Shown piece by piece: positions 59,795 to 64,000 of a stretch of 64,000 nucleotides of DNA. Both the position numbers and the translations under genes were made by a program. Numbering within the stretch: position 1 is the first letter of the stretch; each line of letters starts with the position of its first letter. Below the pieces are notes generated by a model. That model had not been told where the DNA came from and ran no database searches. It saw only the letters and a list, made by a program, of their open reading frames with translations. This DNA comes from Clostridiales bacterium (GTDB lineage Bacteria; Bacillota; Dethiobacteria; Dethiobacterales; Dethiobacteraceae), in contig JAGXRM010000006.1 in NCBI GenBank assembly GCA_018335855.1, positions 1-64,000 of the forward strand, in the 5' to 3' direction.

Positions 59795-60874
59795 ATGATG
59801 CAATTCATCGCATATCTGACGCGTAAGCTAAGCCGTGATTTCCATGGGGAGATTATTTCCCTGCCAACCCGTACGATACTGGTTACAGCCTTCTTAGCGC
59901 TGTTGCTTCTCCCTCTTTTTAATAGCAACACCTATATTCTGCGTATTCTTACTCTCACCTGTATTTTTTCCATCTATGCCGCCAGTTGGGATCTGTTAGG
60001 GGGCTTTGCCGGTCAAATCAGTTTCGGCCATGCCTTGTTTTTTGGGGTAGCTGCCTATACGTCAGCGTTACTGAATCTGCGTCTGGGGCTCCCTGTGCTG
60101 GTGACAATCCCAATTGGAGCACTGGCTGCAGTCCTAAGCGGCCTGGTGCTGGGTTTGCCGGGGCTGAGACTGAAAGGGCCTTACTTTAGCCTGGCCAGCC
60201 TGGCGTTTCCGATTATCATGATGGGTATTGTCTTTACCTTCCCCCAGCTGACGGGCGGTGAGTTGGGAATCTCGGGGATTACCCGGCTGGCAGCCACAAG
60301 AGTCAGGGAATATTACCTAAGCTTGATGATGATGCTTACGCTGGTTCTGGTGATGTGGAAAATTGTCACGTCTAAAACAGGACTGATATTTCATGCCATC
60401 CGGGAAGATGAAATTACGGTACGGGCCTCAGGGATTAACACATCCTTGTATAAGATGCTTGCATTTATCATCAGTGGACTCTTTGCAGGGATTGCAGGCG
60501 GCATGTATGCACATTTTATGCGGGTCGTCGGGCCTTCTACCCTTGAGCTGATTATGTCGCTGCAGATTATTGTCTTTGTCATCTTTGGCGGTATTGCCAC
60601 CATCTATGGGCCGGTAGTGGGAGTGTTTATCCTGTATCCCCTGATGGAATACCTGAGGGTGGTGCCGGAATACCGGATGCTGATTTTTGGTTTATTGGTT
60701 GTCCTTGTTTTGAGGGTGATGCCGGAAGGCATTTCTACATTCGTGCAGGATCTACTGGAGGGGGAGTGTCCGCGGTGCAAAGAGCGAAATGCTTTTACCC
60801 GGTCAGCCTGCAGGATCTGCGGCACAGATCTTGATTCCCACACGCACTTGAATTTCCTGAAAAGAGGTGCTTAA
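59795..60874 (+). CDS. livM: branched-chain-type ABC permease LivM with C-terminal zinc ribbon
   Basis: This is a 359-aa permease. About ten membrane helices; FAGQISFGHALFFGVAAYTSA is typical LivM, and the cytoplasmic coupling loop is near 195-215 (IREDEITVRASGI). The last 40 residues add a cytoplasmic zinc ribbon, CPRC...CRIC (about 324-345), which the family normally lacks. That tail might sense the downstream ligase or nucleotide state. It is in frame with no sign of a frameshift, and the ligase gene starts 2 bp later. Confidence 0.85.
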   Translation: MMQFIAYLTRKLSRDFHGEIISLPTRTILVTAFLALLLLPLFNSNTYILRILTLTCIFSIYAASWDLLGGFAGQISFGHALFFGVAAYTSALLNLRLGLPVLVTIPIGALAAVLSGLVLGLPGLRLKGPYFSLASLAFPIIMMGIVFTFPQLTGGELGISGITRLAATRVREYYLSLMMMLTLVLVMWKIVTSKTGLIFHAIREDEITVRASGINTSLYKMLAFIISGLFAGIAGGMYAHFMRVVGPSTLELIMSLQIIVFVIFGGIATIYGPVVGVFILYPLMEYLRVVPEYRMLIFGLLVVLVLRVMPEGISTFVQDLLEGECPRCKERNAFTRSACRICGTDLDSHTHLNFLKRGA

Positions 60875-60876
60875 TA

Positions 60877-62577
60877 ATGGAAGGATATCTGAGTAAACCA
60901 TGGCTTGAGTATTATTCAGAGGGAATGAAGCCATCAGTCGAAGTGCCGGAGCTGACTGTTCCCACAGTCTTTTTGGAGATGTGTGGCAAGTATGGCAAAA
61001 AGCCGGCTATTATCTTTTATGGCAAGCAAATCTCATACAGCGAGCTGAAAAAACAGGTGGAAAGCCTGGCAACCGCACTGGCCGGTCTTGGCGTCGGCAA
61101 AGGCGATGTTGTTGCGCTGTATGTTCTAAACAGCCCGCAGTACATCATTTCTTATATGGCTGTGTTGATGACAGGTGCCGCAGTCACCCCTGTCAGCCCT
61201 GTTTTCACAAGCCATGAGCTGAAATACCAGTTGGAAGACAGCGGTGCCAAAACGATTATCTGCCAGGATATTCTTTATGAAAATCTGGCTAAAACGGGAA
61301 TTGCCATGGAAAGAGTCATTGTTACCGGCATCGATGAGTATTTAACACCGATTAAAAAGATTTTAGGCAAAGCGCTGCTGAAAAATTTTGCCCGGGAAAT
61401 GAATCTTTCGGAAATTGCTATACCCAAAGGCCCAGGCATTTACCAGTTCCAGGAACTGTTACGTACGACCAGTACACTTGTGAACCCGGACATTGACCCC
61501 CATCTTGATGTGGCATCCATCACTTATTCAGGGGGTACGACCGGGCCTCCCAAGGGCGTTATGCTAAATCATCATCAAATTATTGCCTGCGGGCTGATGA
61601 TGAGAGGTTTCTTTCCGTTTCTGGAGGAAGGCAAAGAGGTGTATCCGGCGTTTCTCCCGTTATATCATATCTACGGCCAACTGGTCATCATGATTATGGG
61701 ATTAACCCACGGAGCGACGTTAGTTATCTTTACCACCCCGGATATCGATGAGATTTTGGATGCCATTGAGCGTTACCAGTGTACCGGCTTTTTCGGTGTG
61801 CCGACTATGTATGAATACTTAAAGGAATATGACAAAACCAGCAGAGTGAACTGGAAACGGCTGAAACTGCTGATTTGTGGCGCGGATACACTCCATGAAA
61901 GAACAGTTACTGATTGGGAGCGGCGTACCGGGACACATATTACCGAAGGGTACGGACAGACGGAAAGTGGCGGGGTATCTATCGTTAATCCCGTGCACCG
62001 GCCCAAGCCCGGGACCATGGGAGTCCCTGTCCCTAACACTGAGGCTGCCGTCATTGCGATAGACGCAGCGGAGTACGTGCCTCCCGGTGAAGTCGGCGAA
62101 ATTGTTCTGCAGGCCCCCAATGTGATGATGGGCTACTGGAATAAACCGGAGGCCACAAAAGACACCTTCGCAGAGATAGACGGACAGAGATGGCTGCGGA
62201 CCGGCGACTTGGGCTATATGGATGAAGAAGGGTATTTCCATTTTGTCGACCGCACCAGGGATCTCATTAAGTATAAGGGCTATTCGGTGTTTGCCCGGGA
62301 TGTGGAAGAGGTCCTTTACACCCATCCCCATGTTAAAGCGGCAGGCGTGATTGGTGTCTCCGATGCGAAAGTAGGGCAGATCGTCAAGGCCAACGTGGTA
62401 CTGCAGCCGGAGGCCAGGGGTAAGGTGACCGAAGAGGAAATTATCCAGTTTTGCGAGGACTGCCTGGCCCATTATAAGGTGCCAAGAATTGTGGAGTTCC
62501 GCGGAGAATTGCCAAAAACGGATGTGGGTAAAGTTTCACGTCGGGAACTGCGGGAAGAGGAAGAGGAGGCAATGTAG
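60877..62577 (+). CDS. AMP-forming acyl-CoA ligase
   Basis: This is a 566-aa class I adenylate-forming enzyme. P-loop-like TYSGGTTGPPKGV (about 210-222), GYGQTESGG (about 358-366), RTGDLGYMDEEGYFHFVDRTRD (about 436-457) and the catalytic lysine near PKTDVGKVSRREL at the end. It would make acyl-CoA from the transported carboxylate. Its location between livM and livG shows that the transport substrate is probably a carboxylic acid. Confidence 0.9.
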   Translation: MEGYLSKPWLEYYSEGMKPSVEVPELTVPTVFLEMCGKYGKKPAIIFYGKQISYSELKKQVESLATALAGLGVGKGDVVALYVLNSPQYIISYMAVLMTGAAVTPVSPVFTSHELKYQLEDSGAKTIICQDILYENLAKTGIAMERVIVTGIDEYLTPIKKILGKALLKNFAREMNLSEIAIPKGPGIYQFQELLRTTSTLVNPDIDPHLDVASITYSGGTTGPPKGVMLNHHQIIACGLMMRGFFPFLEEGKEVYPAFLPLYHIYGQLVIMIMGLTHGATLVIFTTPDIDEILDAIERYQCTGFFGVPTMYEYLKEYDKTSRVNWKRLKLLICGADTLHERTVTDWERRTGTHITEGYGQTESGGVSIVNPVHRPKPGTMGVPVPNTEAAVIAIDAAEYVPPGEVGEIVLQAPNVMMGYWNKPEATKDTFAEIDGQRWLRTGDLGYMDEEGYFHFVDRTRDLIKYKGYSVFARDVEEVLYTHPHVKAAGVIGVSDAKVGQIVKANVVLQPEARGKVTEEEIIQFCEDCLAHYKVPRIVEFRGELPKTDVGKVSRRELREEEEEAM

Positions 62578-62579
62578 CT

Positions 62580-63347
62580 ATGACAGGGGATTTCTTGGAG
62601 GTAAACAACCTGTCCAAACGCTTCGGCGGCCTGCACGCTATCCGTGATGTCAGTTTCAGTGTAAACCGGCAGGAAGTTGTAGGGCTGATTGGACCCAATG
62701 GTGCCGGCAAGACTACGCTGGTGCGCCTGATTCTCGGCATTATTAAAGCAAATTCCGGGCAAGTCATCTTTAAAGGCCAGAACCTGACAGGTAAGAAAAC
62801 ATGGACCATCGTCGGTCAGGGCATTGCCGGAACGTTTCAAAACGCCCGTCCTTTCGCTCATTTGCCCATTATTGCCAATGTCATGGTACCCTGCCTCGGT
62901 CCCCGGGCCTCCCGCAGGGGCGAATGGGTTAAAACCGTGGAGGCGCGGGCCATGGATGCCTTGGAATTTGTGGGTATCGCCGATCTTGCCAAAGAACCGG
63001 CTTCACGGCTTTCCCAGGGAGACCTGAAACGGCTGGAGGTGGCGCGGGCCATCGCCTGTGAGCCGGAACTGCTCATCCTGGATGAGCCGTTTGGAGGTCT
63101 TAATCCCACGGAAACAAGCCTAATGGCTAAATCCATCCGGCGTTTGCACAAGGGAGGGAGATTCGGACGCCTTCACAGCGAGGGACCGGCGATGATTATT
63201 ATTGAACATAAGCTTTCGGAGTTAATGAAGATTGTGGACAGAGTCATTGTGCTTAATTTTGGTGAGACTCTGACCATGGGTACTCCGGAAGAGGTTGTCA
63301 ACGACCCGAAAGTTATTCAGGCCTACATCGGCAAGGAGGTGGTCTAA
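62580..63347 (+). CDS. livG: ABC transporter ATPase LivG
   Basis: This is a 255-aa ATPase: Walker A GPNGAGKTT (about 38-46), signature RLSQGDLKRLEVARA (LSQGD, about 144-148), Walker B ILDEPFGG and the H-loop IIEHK. An insertion after Walker B (RLHKGGRFGRLHSEGP) is slightly unusual. The start is 2 bp after the ligase stop. Confidence 0.9.
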   Translation: MTGDFLEVNNLSKRFGGLHAIRDVSFSVNRQEVVGLIGPNGAGKTTLVRLILGIIKANSGQVIFKGQNLTGKKTWTIVGQGIAGTFQNARPFAHLPIIANVMVPCLGPRASRRGEWVKTVEARAMDALEFVGIADLAKEPASRLSQGDLKRLEVARAIACEPELLILDEPFGGLNPTETSLMAKSIRRLHKGGRFGRLHSEGPAMIIIEHKLSELMKIVDRVIVLNFGETLTMGTPEEVVNDPKVIQAYIGKEVV

Positions 63348-64000
63348 ATGCTTCTTGCTGTACAGGATCTTTCCGTTAGCTATGACACGGCCAATGTGCT
63401 CAGTGATGTGAGCATCCGGGTAGACGAGAATGAACTGGTTGGGCTGGTGGGACCGAACGGTGCGGGGAAAAGTACACTCTTGCGGGCAATCACCGGCCTT
63501 GTAAAATGGGAAAAAGACAACAAGAGAGGACTAAGACAGGGCAGAATCAAAGTGGACGGTACAGTGGAATTTATGGGCGAGAGGATTGATCATCTGCCGG
63601 CCCATGAGATTGTCCGCAAAGGACTTGTTCACTGTCCGGAACGCCGTCGCCCGTTTGCTGAGATGACGGTGTACGAAAATCTGTTGGCGGGAGCTTATCT
63701 GCTGAAGATGAACAGTCCGGAGTTTAAGCGGTTGCTTGAAGAAACCTATCATTTGTTTCCCGTTTTGAAAGACAGGGCCAAACAGGTTTCGGGCACTCTT
63801 TCCGGGGGCGAGCAGCAGATGCTGGCCATCGGGCGCGCCTTGATGCTAAAACCGAAACTTTTGTGTATTGATGAGCCCTCAATCGGACTGGCGCCCATTA
63901 TCAAGGCGGATCTTTTTGAACGTATCGGAGCTATTGCCCGTTCTGGTATCACCATTTTACTTGTGGAACAGGATGTCGCCCTGACCTTTGCCATGGCCGG
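63348..64000 (+). CDS. livF: ABC transporter ATPase LivF, 3' end cut by window
   Basis: ATG at 63348 directly follows the livG stop. Walker A GPNGAGKST (about 39-47), signature LSGGEQQML (about 148-156), Walker B LCIDEPSIGLAP, and the H-loop region LLVEQDVA just before the window end at 64000. An insertion after the first strand (VKWEKDNKRGLRQGR) is longer than usual. No stop is reached, so the protein is incomplete here. Confidence 0.9.
   Translation, partial: MLLAVQDLSVSYDTANVLSDVSIRVDENELVGLVGPNGAGKSTLLRAITGLVKWEKDNKRGLRQGRIKVDGTVEFMGERIDHLPAHEIVRKGLVHCPERRRPFAEMTVYENLLAGAYLLKMNSPEFKRLLEETYHLFPVLKDRAKQVSGTLSGGEQQMLAIGRALMLKPKLLCIDEPSIGLAPIIKADLFERIGAIARSGITILLVEQDVALTFAMA

Noticed and set aside
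1-64000. tRNA, rRNA, riboswitch or CRISPR array
   Set aside because: Read by eye for clover-leaf ends, conserved riboswitch cores and spaced repeats; none was convincing. A covariance-model search would be decisive.

Overview
The window looks like a chromosome segment of a spore-forming, anaerobic, low-to-mid GC Clostridia (Peptococcaceae or Syntrophomonadales style). The pointers are a YtvI-type sporulation membrane protein, strong AGGAGG ribosome binding sites, sigma-A promoters, Firmicutes LexA boxes (CGAAC-N4-GTTYC), and a sigma-54-controlled acyl-CoA degradation cluster next to a branched-chain-type ABC transporter. The species cannot be named from sequence alone. No tRNA, rRNA or CRISPR array was seen.

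Bases 1-20000 form an AT-rich defence island. The right end of an IS66-family element has cut off the 5' part of an SMC-like ATPase gene. After it come a nuclease-NTPase fusion and a frameshifted uracil-DNA-glycosylase-like gene. The core is a DNA phosphorothioation (PT) locus of the Ssp type, in the order PAPS-reductase-like (SspD-like), DUF4007 nickase (SspB-like), large ATPase (SspC-like), cysteine desulfurase (SspA-like). It ends at a terminator. A second operon follows: PLD-nuclease/SF2 helicase, a 54-aa protein, a DndD-like ATPase and a 175-aa protein (an SspFGH-like restriction half), then a complete sigma-70 factor with a cysteine cluster. A HIT-MazG fusion and an XRE repressor close the island. 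A LexA-like box covers the -35 of the PT operon, and a 40-bp dyad lies in its leader.

Bases 20000-31200 are a DNA-processing and defence block. An XRE regulator is divergent from a secreted MBL/ComEC-like hydrolase with a helix-hairpin-helix tail, and a 39-bp near-perfect palindrome lies between them. Next come DUF3006, a 1605-aa exonuclease-RecQ-UvrD fusion, and an RqlH/RqlI pair (RecQ-phosphoribosyltransferase plus DprA-like, the PsyrTA type of toxin-antitoxin). A DUF488 gene follows whose promoter contains a perfect LexA box.

Bases 31000-43000 are a graveyard and nursery of small modules. There are TPR proteins, a duplicated AbrB/RelE-type toxin-antitoxin pair (second toxin truncated), a Phd/RelE pair with a gutted toxin, an MqsR/MqsA-Panacea-like pair behind a perfect 16-bp palindrome, two Phd-Uma2 fusions, a frameshifted and truncated DUF2075 gene, and fragments of rsgA, paaI and DUF488 genes. 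YbaK, YtvI and the CCA-adding enzyme are the housekeeping-like genes.

Bases 44700-64000 are metabolic. A CBS-PAS-AAA-Fis sigma-54 activator is followed by its probable enhancer repeats, a terminator, and a textbook -24/-12 promoter driving a dehydrogenase, a thiolase and an acyl-CoA dehydrogenase. A second, deletion-damaged beta-oxidation cluster keeps an intact thiolase and 3-hydroxyacyl-CoA dehydrogenase. After a MntA/HepT toxin-antitoxin pair comes a livKHM-acyl-CoA ligase-livGF operon, cut by the window end. Together these genes suggest import of an organic acid or amino acid, CoA activation and beta-oxidation. Five separate genes in the accessory parts have lost their middles, which suggests ongoing deletion.
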